A DNA stretch of 64,000 nucleotides. It comes from Rudanella sp031411995. GTDB lineage: Bacteria; Bacteroidota; Bacteroidia; Cytophagales; Spirosomataceae. The stretch spans positions 1 through 64,000 of the forward strand of contig JANOCD010000021.1 of assembly GCA_031411995.1 (NCBI GenBank), written 5' to 3'. Numbering within the stretch: the first letter of the stretch is position 1; every line of letters begins with the position of its first letter. The position numbers were made by a program, and so were the translations under genes. Of the stretch, positions 10,201-17,608 are shown in pieces. Below the pieces are notes generated by a model. That model saw only the letters and a program-made list of their open reading frames with translations. It was not told where the DNA came from and made no database searches.

Positions 10201-10608
10201 TTAGTAGCGGCTCTGAGCCTGATTAAAGGGCCGGGCGATGTGGACAAAACCATCCGCCAATTGGTGAGCGAGGGCCTTGTCCGCCGGGCCGAAACCGACG
10301 ACCTCCGGCAGCAACTCGCCCAGATTGTGATGCACCCCGACCTCCTCGATGTGTTCAACCCCAAACTCCGCATCGACACCGACCGCAGCGTGCTGAGCCA
10401 CCAACAACTGCACGGTGCCCCCCACCGCGTGGTTCACCGTGGCCCCGGCGACCTCGTTCTGGTGCAATATGCCAGCGTGCCCGGCCTCACCGACAAAGAC
10501 GCGGGCAGCCTTCGTTATTTTGTTGATTTATACCAACAAATGGGTTACGGCACCGTTGAAGGGTGGCTGGTTTACTTGGCTGAGCGACCGTATGTGGTGG
10601 TGGTATGA
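7261..10608 (+). CDS. UvrD/RecB-family helicase (AddA-like) with degenerate nuclease domain
   Basis: This 1115-aa superfamily 1A helicase has all the main helicase motifs: Walker A SSAGSGKT (Gly10-Thr14), DEFQDTS at about 401-407, AIYRFRGGD, NWRS at about 489, IQTIHKSKGLEYP at about 775-787, and MYVAFTRPTDRLYV at about 865. Length and order match AddA/RecB proteins, which unwind DNA at double-strand breaks for homologous recombination. The C-terminal PD-(D/E)XK nuclease domain keeps its fold signature (VVHRGPGD ... GYGTVEGWLVYL). However, the usual DYK catalytic motif reads QYA (Gln1069, Ala1071), and the upstream PDR reads PHR (His1055). It therefore looks nuclease-inactive. No AddB gene is adjacent. 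Confidence 0.88.
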   Translation: MFSIYSSSAGSGKTYTLTKEYLKLALKPGEQPSYYRHILAVTFTNAAANEMKSRILEQLQAIIRQDPDSMLDVLTTELSSFAVGSDAHTIEKDRVSKRAKEVFRSILHGYSDFSVTTIDSFTQRVVMAFTDELGLPYSFEVEMDTEAVLELAVDNLIEKAGGDQMEEITEVLKQYYRETAAEGESWNNLPDALRKFGNHLTSDQHYDAVRGVQELTPTAIRSMRDRMLNYAKEVEAEVIEAGQSAWQAITQSGLSEADFTFGKSGVGGYIQAIAKGEWRKDAGKRVSDAIENDAWYGKKTPGPVQTLIDGMADQLRECLVRIETIREERLSQVVLFECLTPHLQKLALLKQIRVEFDDLLRKDGRVHISEFNKRILSIVATEPVPFLYERLGTKFHHILIDEFQDTSKLQFANLLPLLDNALAAGHFNLAVGDGKQAIYRFRGGDMDQIVALHRKDLPALQKAHNPESFTAERIGMLQEHLKDEVLDTNWRSAEPIVFFNNQFFEFAARRFESAHGKIADVFDTAKQFHQQPAPKARKVGHVQIDFVRKPDGATDLGDDATEFTATDLTGVMLMKTIEHLEQAMADGYQYRDIAILCRKKDQAKALANELNSRGIPLVSADSLSLQYADSVRLVVTLMQVLMRPDQVLLRYEMLYLYSRVVRGLLPDESLTVELREVAESMDTEAIYGYLQSFGHALDPHALRQLNAYELGEKLMYQFGLFDRADDAPFLYRFLDEVLTFSHKQSGHLADFLLYWANAQKKVSVGESANMNAVSIQTIHKSKGLEYPVVIIPFANWATTPMGDLWLDLAPVASEFFTHQLGTGEKMRLHHAPVRISGKLDNLPDGLYQQYQEEMTRSFLENMNLMYVAFTRPTDRLYVIGQDMKWTDAKAQKTVSYWLYEYLNSDEARATGCGWMADQSCYVLSNCPDSFAHPKHKHFTDEIILDEVVSGHRKQELQLRRQAERVFDVRTFERTRDRDRKLVAALSLIKGPGDVDKTIRQLVSEGLVRRAETDDLRQQLAQIVMHPDLLDVFNPKLRIDTDRSVLSHQQLHGAPHRVVHRGPGDLVLVQYASVPGLTDKDAGSLRYFVDLYQQMGYGTVEGWLVYLAERPYVVVV

Positions 10609-10631
10609 GGTGAAGCAAGTTCTACTTCTTC

Positions 10632-10770
10632 TACCACGTAGTGGTTTTCTGTCCATAAATGACTAAGCTTGATGGCGAATCATTTTTGGACAGAAAACCA
10701 CTACGTGGTAACAATGTTATACTGACTGATCTTTACCTATTTCTATTGGCCGAAAACCACTACGTGGTAA
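10632..10770. repeat. Three copies of a REP-like palindromic element
   Basis: A 24-bp arm at 10632-10655 is matched by its exact reverse complement at 10687-10710, with a 31-nt spacer. A third copy sharing the 19-bp core lies at 10752-10770 in the same orientation as the second. Each core reads ACCAC-GTA-GTGGT followed by a T tract on one strand, so each copy can form a 5-bp stem with a triloop plus U-run, like a mini-terminator. The cluster lies in the 242-bp gap after the AddA-like gene and before the gene at 10851. Confidence 0.85.
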
Positions 10771-10850
10771 TTTAGATTCTGCTACAACACAGTATGGAAA
10801 TGACCATCTTTGTGCATCAAGGAATCAAGTAGCCGTCTTACATCAAAGCC

Positions 10851-11576
10851 ATGAACGTAACTATTCCTTCACCCTGCTCCCAAACCTGGGCCACCATGCA
10901 CCCCACATCGGCGGGCCGATTCTGCGGGAATTGCCAGAAAACAGTAGTCGATTTTTCAGCAATGAGCGATGCTGACATTCAGCGGCAATTGAAGCGTTCG
11001 ACTGGGACGGTTTGTGGGCGTATCGCGTCACATCAGGTGAACCGGCCATTGGCAAAAGCCAATTTAATCTACAGTTTCTCACTCCCCAAAACCTTATTGG
11101 GCGTATCGCTTTTGTTGGGTGGCACCTATACAGAATCTCGCGGCAAAGTTATCGATCTACCTATTAATCAACACACTACACAGGAAATCAATCAGCTTGA
11201 AGCACGTAGCCATCAGCCTGCTGAAACCGATTTAAGCGACACTTTACGGGTTGTTCGAGGCCGGGTAATTGATGCAGAAGATAAAACAGATATCCCTGGT
11301 GTCAATGTCATCATCAAGGGGACAATGTTTGGAACAAACTCAAATGAAAAGGGTGAGTTTGCTTTACAAATCCCGGCAGAGCTGGATACCGAAAGCACAT
11401 CACTATCTCTTCAATTCATTGGCTTTCAGACAATGGAAATTGCACTGGGCAGATTCAAGACAAACGCGACTTTCGCCCTAAACCCATCAGCGGTATATAT
11501 GGGTGAGGTTGTAGTTTGCACCGTTTGCAAACCCACTGTTTGGCAACGTATCAAAGGGGCTTTTCGGGGGAAGTGA
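10851..11576 (+). CDS. Cys-rich N-terminus, single TM, carboxypeptidase-regulatory-like domain protein
   Basis: This 241-aa protein of unknown function has three visible parts. The N-terminus holds cysteines C9, C25-x2-C28 and C55, spaced like a metal-binding site. A hydrophobic stretch at about 72-92 could span the membrane. A CarboxypepD_reg-like beta-sandwich at about 132-215 includes VVRGRVIDAEDKTDIPGVNV and a conserved FIGFQT strand. The C-terminus has a CxxC (VCTVCK). Similar beta-sandwich domains are found on Bacteroidetes envelope proteins. The gene faces the HigA-like gene tail to tail (12-bp gap). Confidence 0.75.
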   Translation: MNVTIPSPCSQTWATMHPTSAGRFCGNCQKTVVDFSAMSDADIQRQLKRSTGTVCGRIASHQVNRPLAKANLIYSFSLPKTLLGVSLLLGGTYTESRGKVIDLPINQHTTQEINQLEARSHQPAETDLSDTLRVVRGRVIDAEDKTDIPGVNVIIKGTMFGTNSNEKGEFALQIPAELDTESTSLSLQFIGFQTMEIALGRFKTNATFALNPSAVYMGEVVVCTVCKPTVWQRIKGAFRGK

Positions 11577-11588
11577 ACAGGCCAAACC

Positions 11589-11945
11589 TTACGCTGTTTC
11601 TAAGATAAAATTTCCGTCGATCCCCAACTTTCCATGAAGCCGTTTCGCTATTTCCAGCGATACTTTGCGCTTGCCCTTAAGCAGTTCGGAAACACGCGAC
11701 GCTTCGACACCCAGCAGATTGGCTAAACCCTTCTGTTTCAGCTTCATTTCATACATTCGCAATTCAATCATACCCGTGAGCGTTGTTGGTTTCTGGAAGG
11801 GAACAAACGTGTGCTCATAGGCCTGAATTGCCTCCGCCACTTCACGAGCCTGCGTCTGTAGCTCAGGCTTGTCAGCCATTTGTGAAACCAGCGAATCGAA
11901 CTGGGCAAAAGCGTTTTTGTACTCGGTTTCGTTGAGAAGAGTCAT
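11589..11945 (-). CDS. HigA-like XRE-family antitoxin/regulator (no toxin adjacent)
   Basis: This 118-aa protein has an alpha-helical N-terminal half and a C-terminal helix-turn-helix (about residues 58-112): KQKGLANLLGVEASRVSELL followed by a recognition helix and LEIAKRLHGKLGI. The layout fits HigA2-type antitoxins, which bind their own promoter and neutralise a HigB mRNA interferase. No HigB-like reading frame is next to it. The gene upstream, 5 bp away on the same strand, is another XRE regulator, so the two probably form one transcript. It may be a solitary antitoxin-like regulator. Confidence 0.8.
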   Translation of the reverse strand: MTLLNETEYKNAFAQFDSLVSQMADKPELQTQAREVAEAIQAYEHTFVPFQKPTTLTGMIELRMYEMKLKQKGLANLLGVEASRVSELLKGKRKVSLEIAKRLHGKLGIDGNFILETA

Positions 11946-11950
11946 AGTTT

Positions 11951-13102
11951 CTACTTAATCCGCTCCACTTCAAACCGCATTTCCTCCACTAACTGCCGCA
12001 TCCGGTCGAGGTTGGGGGCTGGTTCGGGAAGTTGCTGGCTGAAAAAGGCACTCACTTCCCACATTTCGCGCACATCTTTGAGCGGCACCTCACGGCTTGG
12101 CACACTGGGGCGGTCGGCGGTCAGGAGCAGGGTCCCCTTGATTTTCACCTGGTTGAACACCCGTCGGCAAATCAGGCCCTGATTCAGCATCAGCACGTAT
12201 AGTTTTCCATCGGCAATATCGAACCAGTTGCGCACAAACTGCCCGATGAGCAGGGCACCCGGCATCGGGAAATCAGCGTCGGCCTCGAACGCCCGGTAGT
12301 TGCCCACAGGCAGGGTTGGCAGTCGCAGCGATGGCAGCCGGTTGATGTATTCGTGTTGCTGATGCCGTTGGGCATATTCGTTAAATTGATATTGCATCAC
12401 CAGCGGAATCGAAGGCAAACTTCCATTGTCACGAGCTTGTGGAGTCGCCGGGCTTTGCTCAAACGCATTGTTGAACAAGAGTGGTTCGGCAGCGGACGCG
12501 GGCTGCGGGCTGTTGGAAACGGGCGGGGCAACTGGTGTCGCCGGGCGAATCTCGAACGGAGCGCGGTCGGCGGGGTCGGGTTGGCGATCCGGGCGGATGG
12601 GGTCGCTAATGACGGGTGCCGGGGGAGCGCGGTAATATTTCTCCAGCACCGAAGCCAACGGTTTTGGCACATCACTCAGATCGGGTCGCGACTGGTCGGG
12701 GGCGTTGTTGGGAAATGGATCATCCGAAAAAAGCTGATCGTCGGACGCATCGGTATCGCGTTCCCGAAAAATGGAGCGCGAGGGAATACCATTCCCGCCC
12801 CCATTCCCGGCCAATAGCCGCTCGGCAACGCTCTTCCCCGATGCACCTGCATCAGCCGCCCTTCGATCAAACGAAAGGTTAGGCGTTTCGCGTAGTTTCC
12901 GCAAGTCCTGCCGCTGCAAATTCTCAACCGACACATTGAACGACTTGGCAATGGCAATCATGTTGTTTGGGTTCGGATTGGCACGACCCTCTTCGTAGGC
13001 ACCTACCAATGACCGTTTGATACCCAACCGGCGGGCAAATTGTTCCTGCGTTAATCCGTTCAATTTGCGTAAATACCGAATATTCTCGCTCACAAGGCTC
13101 AT
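11951..13102 (-). CDS. XRE regulator with disordered linker and degenerate S24/LexA-like domain
   Basis: This 383-aa protein begins with a clear XRE helix-turn-helix (about residues 5-60, LTQEQFARRLGIKRSLVGAY). A Pro/Asp/Ser-rich, probably disordered linker follows (about 70-235). The C-terminal ~100 residues (about 255-355) resemble the LexA/CI peptidase S24 fold: YRAFEADADFPMPG, then LIGQFVRNWFDIADGKLYV and LICRRVF. In active S24 proteins the first motif contains the nucleophile serine (GDSM) and the last a lysine (KRV). Here those positions are not Ser and Lys, so autocleavage is unlikely. It is co-oriented with the HigA-like gene 5 bp downstream. Confidence 0.82.
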   Translation of the reverse strand: MSLVSENIRYLRKLNGLTQEQFARRLGIKRSLVGAYEEGRANPNPNNMIAIAKSFNVSVENLQRQDLRKLRETPNLSFDRRAADAGASGKSVAERLLAGNGGGNGIPSRSIFRERDTDASDDQLFSDDPFPNNAPDQSRPDLSDVPKPLASVLEKYYRAPPAPVISDPIRPDRQPDPADRAPFEIRPATPVAPPVSNSPQPASAAEPLLFNNAFEQSPATPQARDNGSLPSIPLVMQYQFNEYAQRHQQHEYINRLPSLRLPTLPVGNYRAFEADADFPMPGALLIGQFVRNWFDIADGKLYVLMLNQGLICRRVFNQVKIKGTLLLTADRPSVPSREVPLKDVREMWEVSAFFSQQLPEPAPNLDRMRQLVEEMRFEVERIK

Positions 13103-13221
13103 AAAGGGCGATTGCTAAATAATTTTAGTAAACATACGGCTTTTGCTAAAACAGTCAACATTGAATTTGCCCACTATTTTTTTGTATTTTTACTGATGGG
13201 AACACGGATTTAACAAACGAC

Positions 13222-14652
13222 ATGACCACTACTTCACCAAGTATAACCCAACAGGATGATATTCAGGCGGTTTTTGCCGCCCAGCGTCGCCATGCTCCGC
13301 AAATGGCCCTGACCACCGCCAACCAACGAATCGAACGCATTCAGCGCATTCACAAGTGGATTCAGGATCATGAAACCGATTTGATGCAGGCCATGTACGC
13401 CGATTTTCGCAAGCCTGCTTCTGAGGTTCTGCTGGGTGATCTGGGGGCGTTGTACTACGAAATAAAACATACCAGCAAAAATCTGAAGGGCTGGATGAAA
13501 CCGAAGCGTGTTTCAACGCCCTTGCCATTGGTGGGTACGCGCGGATACGTGCATCACGAACCCAAGGGCAACATTCTGATTATTTCGCCCTGGAATTACC
13601 CCTTCGGACTGGCCATAAAACCGCTGATCACGGCCATTGCTACTGGCAACGTAGTGATGTTGAAACCATCGGAAATGACTCCCCACGTCTCGAAAGCGAT
13701 CAAAGGAATGATTAAGGAGTTGTTCCCCGTGGAGGAAGTTGCCGTGTTTGAAGGCGACTCGAACATGGCCACCCGCCTGCTCGAACTGCCCTTTAACCAC
13801 ATTTTCTTCACGGGTAGCCCTGCTGTGGGCAAGATAGTGATGGCCGCTGCCGCCAACCATTTGGCCTCCGTCACGCTCGAACTCGGTGGCAAATCACCAG
13901 TGATTGTCGATGAAACGGCCAACATCAAATCAGCCGCCGAACAAATTGCCTGGGGCAAATATTTCAACAACGGCCAAACCTGCATTGCGCCCGATTATCT
14001 GTTAGTGCATGAATCCGTAAAAGAGCCGTTTATGCAGGCGTTCCGGGAGTCTGTCGAAAAAATGTATGGCACTGACGGACAGACCGTTGAACAGTCAGAA
14101 AACTACTGCCGGATTGTAAACAACCGCCATTTCAAGCGGGTGCAAAGCCTGATCGACGATGCCGTGCAGAAAGGTGCCACCGTCACGCTGGGTGGTCAAA
14201 TGAACGACGCGCAGAACTTCATTGCCCCCACCGTGGTCGAGGGTGTTTCCGACGATATGGCCATCATGCAGGAGGAAATTTTTGGGCCGGTGCTGCCCGT
14301 TGTCCCCTACCGCGACCGCGACGAAGCCCTCCGCGCCATCAACAGCCGCGAGAAACCACTGGCCCTGTATATTCAGAGCAAGAGCCGCCAAAATATCGAC
14401 TACATTATGGCGCGCACCACGGCGGGCGACACAGTCATCAACGACCTGATGTGGCAATTTGGCCACATGGAAATTCCGTTTGGGGGAGTCAATAACAGCG
14501 GCATTGGCAAAGCCAACGGCTATTTCGGGTTCCAGGAATTGTCGAATATGCGGGGCGTAATCCGGCGCGATTTCGGCACCTCCCGCTTCATCTACCCGCC
14601 CTACACCGACAAAATTCAGAAGCTAATCAGCTTCCTGGTCAAGAAGTTGTAA
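13222..14652 (+). CDS. Aldehyde dehydrogenase (class 3 / ALDH3-like)
   Basis: This 476-aa NAD(P)-dependent dehydrogenase oxidises aldehydes to acids. It has the short ALDH3-type N-terminus, SPWNYPFGLAIKPLITAIAT at the cofactor site, FFTGSPAVGK, the general base Glu220 in LELGGKSP and the nucleophile Cys254 in NNGQTCIAPDY. EEIFGPVLPVV and PFGGVNNSGIG close the catalytic domain. The C-terminus is hydrophobic and basic, as in membrane-associated fatty-aldehyde dehydrogenases, so long-chain aldehydes are possible substrates. A small membrane protein follows 19 bp downstream. Confidence 0.92.
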   Translation: MTTTSPSITQQDDIQAVFAAQRRHAPQMALTTANQRIERIQRIHKWIQDHETDLMQAMYADFRKPASEVLLGDLGALYYEIKHTSKNLKGWMKPKRVSTPLPLVGTRGYVHHEPKGNILIISPWNYPFGLAIKPLITAIATGNVVMLKPSEMTPHVSKAIKGMIKELFPVEEVAVFEGDSNMATRLLELPFNHIFFTGSPAVGKIVMAAAANHLASVTLELGGKSPVIVDETANIKSAAEQIAWGKYFNNGQTCIAPDYLLVHESVKEPFMQAFRESVEKMYGTDGQTVEQSENYCRIVNNRHFKRVQSLIDDAVQKGATVTLGGQMNDAQNFIAPTVVEGVSDDMAIMQEEIFGPVLPVVPYRDRDEALRAINSREKPLALYIQSKSRQNIDYIMARTTAGDTVINDLMWQFGHMEIPFGGVNNSGIGKANGYFGFQELSNMRGVIRRDFGTSRFIYPPYTDKIQKLISFLVKKL

Positions 14653-14671
14653 CAACTAACAATAGTTGAAC

Positions 14672-14863
14672 ATGAAGCTGATTATCAGCATTTTGATTGC
14701 CGTGGCAATTCTGGCTATGGCAATCATTTTTATGGGTGCCACCACCCCAACCGGGAAGCTATCCATTCTGCTCACGGGTCTGTTGCTTATTGTCGGGCTG
14801 GCCATTGTTCACAGTTGGCTCGTGTTACGGCCAATCGGCTTTAGGGAGTGGTTAAGGCAGTGA
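14672..14863 (+). CDS. Small two-helix membrane protein
   Basis: This 63-aa reading frame has two hydrophobic helices (about residues 3-24 and 31-52) separated by a short polar turn, and a basic C-terminal tail. It begins 19 bp after the aldehyde dehydrogenase stop on the same strand and may be its operon partner. I used the ATG at 14672; a TTG two codons upstream is possible. I do not recognise the family. Confidence 0.5.
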   Translation: MKLIISILIAVAILAMAIIFMGATTPTGKLSILLTGLLLIVGLAIVHSWLVLRPIGFREWLRQ

Positions 14864-14933
14864 GGACGAATCGGGAGTTAGTAACCTCAAATATCTAAGG
14901 GCGATAGTTCCTTTACCTGCTGCCCCATCCCCC

Positions 14934-16136
14934 TCACCGTATCCGCTCGTTCCAGTAAATCAGCACGTTCAATGTGGCGCGACCCGATGCAATCAGATCT
15001 AAATCACCGTCACCGTCCAGGTCGGCGGTTTGCATATCTTCACAGGCCATGCGTATACTGTCATCAAGGGGGAATTCGACCCACTTTCCGTTCGCTTCCT
15101 GCCGGAACAAGCGGGTGCCTACTTTGCCCTCGGCGTTGGGGTTCCGCCAGCCCACCGCAATCTGGTCGCGGCCTGTGCCGAGCCAGTCGGCGCAGACCAA
15201 AGCGTGGCCCTGATTTAGTGTTGTGCTGAGGGTGTCGCGCTCAGAATTCGGGCCATATACCACCAATCGGTTGCCGTGCATGGGTTGCACAGCCGACACA
15301 AACTGGCCAGTATTTCCCCGTCTGATTTCTCCTATATCCTGCATGGTTGAGGCCCCGGCTTTATAAAACCATGTTTCGGCAGGCAGCCAGCGACCGGCTC
15401 CCCATTTCAGCAACTTACTGCCTTCCTTACCGCCCAGCATCAGGCTCGTGTTCTTACCATCTTCCCACACCTCAAAGTTGTGGGTCAGGTGCATGGTCGA
15501 ATCTACCAAATGCTGTTTCCAGCGGCTGCGGGGGTTTTTCGGGAATTCATATCCCCAAACCCGAACGCCCCGACCTACCCCATTTTTGTTGCCCAAGCCG
15601 TGGAGCGGCACCACCACAAGCTGGTATTTAGCGCGGCCCGTTTGCACCCAGCGCATCCGGTGGGTTGTTACCTCGTGGGGCAGGCGCAGGGGTTCCCATA
15701 GTTGAGTCGGGTCGGTGGGGCGGATGAGGTAAAACACCGCGCCCGATTTGGTGCTGTCCGAGGTTTCGGCGGGGTTCCAGCCCGCGCCAACAGCCACTTC
15801 CACCCGACCGTCGCCATCGAGGTCGAGGGCGGCAATGCAGACATTATCCTGCGGAGTCAAGTTGCGGGCCATCACATGGCGCGTCCAGCGGCTACTGCCT
15901 GAACTGGCTGGAGAACTGCCAGGATATCTTCCCTCGGAACGCCTACCGCCCGGATTTTTGTACCAGACAATATCGTGTTGGTCCGCCAGCAGAATATCGG
16001 GCAAACGGTCGCCATCAACATCGCCAATGGCCAACCCGTAGCCAATACCAATCTGATTATCAACAGCCTCCGCCCGAAACTTGGGAGTCGGCTGGGCCAA
16101 TAGAGACAAGGGAAGGAAGCAAAGTAGCAGGCGCAT
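14934..16136 (-). CDS. FG-GAP/VCBS repeat secreted protein
   Basis: This 400-aa protein has a signal peptide (MRLLLCFLPLSLLA) and a beta-propeller of the FG-GAP/VCBS type. Calcium-binding repeat motifs are visible at three places: DVDGDRLPDILLAD, DLDGDGRVEVAVG and DLDGDGDLDLIASG. It is probably periplasmic or surface exposed. A ~20-residue Gly/Ser/Arg-rich insert follows WYKNPG, where the family usually passes straight to W-x-R-H. The creatininase-family gene lies 56 bp upstream on the same strand, so the two may be co-transcribed. Confidence 0.82.
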   Translation of the reverse strand: MRLLLCFLPLSLLAQPTPKFRAEAVDNQIGIGYGLAIGDVDGDRLPDILLADQHDIVWYKNPGGRRSEGRYPGSSPASSGSSRWTRHVMARNLTPQDNVCIAALDLDGDGRVEVAVGAGWNPAETSDSTKSGAVFYLIRPTDPTQLWEPLRLPHEVTTHRMRWVQTGRAKYQLVVVPLHGLGNKNGVGRGVRVWGYEFPKNPRSRWKQHLVDSTMHLTHNFEVWEDGKNTSLMLGGKEGSKLLKWGAGRWLPAETWFYKAGASTMQDIGEIRRGNTGQFVSAVQPMHGNRLVVYGPNSERDTLSTTLNQGHALVCADWLGTGRDQIAVGWRNPNAEGKVGTRLFRQEANGKWVEFPLDDSIRMACEDMQTADLDGDGDLDLIASGRATLNVLIYWNERIR

Positions 16137-16192
16137 AGGGTGAAGCGTTTAGAACCCCTAAGTACGGCTTTTCAAATGCGCCAGTCAACTCC

Positions 16193-16954
16193 TCATTCAT
16201 ACAAATCCTGTATATCCGCTTTAGCCAGGTCCACAAACAACGTGCTGACCTTTTGGGTGATGTCGGCTAAAAAACGTTCGCCTTTTTCGGGGGTCGCCTG
16301 GTAGGGATTGCCCACGCCCGTATCTGCCGTCACCTTCGACCATTGGCGTTCGGCCCAGGCCCAGCCCTCGTTGATGCCCGCAATTTTCCAGCGTCGGGCC
16401 GAGCCGTCGCCTGCTTCGGAAAGGGGTTGCACCAGGTCAGGGCGCAGGTGTTGCATCACACTCGTTTCGAGTTCATCAGCATGATCGCCTTTCGCGGCAA
16501 AATAGTCGTCGCGTTTCAGCACATTGAACCAGAAACACAAGCTGATAAACATGTCGGGGTAACGAACGCCTAACTCGCGAATCATGGGTTTAAAATCGTT
16601 TCCGCCATGACTATTGAAAATAAGCAGTTTACGAATTCCCTGCCGATTCAGCACCTCCACAATATCATTCAGAATCAGAAGTTGAGTGCTGGGGTATATA
16701 TTAAGGTCGAGTAAAATGTCTTTTTGACCTGTGTTCACACCAAATGGTACTGTAGGAAGTACCATAATACGCGCGCCCTGTTCCCAGGCTATGCGAGCTG
16801 CTTCAGCCGCAATGTGGTCGGCCTCATACACATCAGTTCCATAGGGAAGGTGAAAATTGTGGGCCTCCGTGGCTCCCCAAGGCAAAATGGCCAGGTCAAT
16901 GGGTTGCTCTTGAATGACACGATAGTTGGTTTCAGCTAAGATATAAGGGCGCAT
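16193..16954 (-). CDS. Creatininase family protein
   Basis: This 253-aa metal-dependent amidohydrolase is of the creatininase / MftE group. The ligand motifs are intact: ILPWGATEAHNFHLPYGTD (Glu, His and Asp ligands), FNSHGGNDF and GDHADELETS. Members open small amide rings or cleave peptide ends; the substrate is not visible here. I chose the ATG at 16954, which matches the usual length and the RPYILAETN start. The frame extends to 17053 through AT-rich, non-homologous codons that I consider non-coding. Confidence 0.87.
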   Translation of the reverse strand: MRPYILAETNYRVIQEQPIDLAILPWGATEAHNFHLPYGTDVYEADHIAAEAARIAWEQGARIMVLPTVPFGVNTGQKDILLDLNIYPSTQLLILNDIVEVLNRQGIRKLLIFNSHGGNDFKPMIRELGVRYPDMFISLCFWFNVLKRDDYFAAKGDHADELETSVMQHLRPDLVQPLSEAGDGSARRWKIAGINEGWAWAERQWSKVTADTGVGNPYQATPEKGERFLADITQKVSTLFVDLAKADIQDLYE

Positions 16955-17608
16955 AGAAGGGAAAATTGCAGAGCCGCTAAAGTAGCCATTTTTTGAAGAG
17001 TGGATAAACGGATGTCGAAGTAAATTTCCTGAAACAGAATGTCCGACTAACAAAATGAGAAGTCTGAGCGGGTTTCAGAAAAACATACCTACATATTTCT
17101 GTGCTTAGAATATACTTTTTATTATAATTTCTTTTATATAAAGCATCATTAATGTAATGAAAACATATGAATTAAATTATGCTTAACGAAAAAAAAATCT
17201 TGCCTTATGGAGTACATATAAATGTCTGATATATAACAAATTATAGCATTAGAGACGAATATAATTTTAAATCTATGGAAATGATATAGCAGTTACCTAT
17301 TTCACTTTATTCGTCTTTTTAACAGAGTAGAAACAACTAATTTTGAAGGCAGAATCAAAATTGAAATATTTTAGGTCGATCCACATTATTATACCAAAAA
17401 TTGTTCACATTTTTTGGCTTACAGAGGACTACCAAAATCATTTTCAGGACTCTCGTTTCGTTAAAGCATCTAATATTTTATTAGTGTTCATGTGTAAATA
17501 AATTATTTTTTGATTTATTTATTTTTTCCGTTCTACTGACGTGGTAGCCAGAACAAACACATGCAAATTAGCGAAACTTAACAGTAAGTATAAATTACTA
17601 ATATAAGT
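16955..17608. promoter_or_regulatory. Long AT-rich intergenic leader of the exopolysaccharide locus
   Basis: There is no convincing gene in these 654 bases. The base composition is visibly far more AT-rich than either flank, with many A and T runs. It separates the leftward creatininase-family gene from the rightward polysaccharide operon, so both promoters should lie here. One exact match to the Bacteroidetes -7 consensus TAnnTTTG is at 17338-17345, about 264 bp before the wza-like start, but no matching -33 box was found and such a match could arise by chance in AT-rich DNA. Confidence 0.45.

Noticed and set aside
17054..17608. Possible small RNA or riboswitch in the AT-rich leader
   Set aside because: I could not find a stable GC stem or a known aptamer pattern by eye; a structure scan would be needed.
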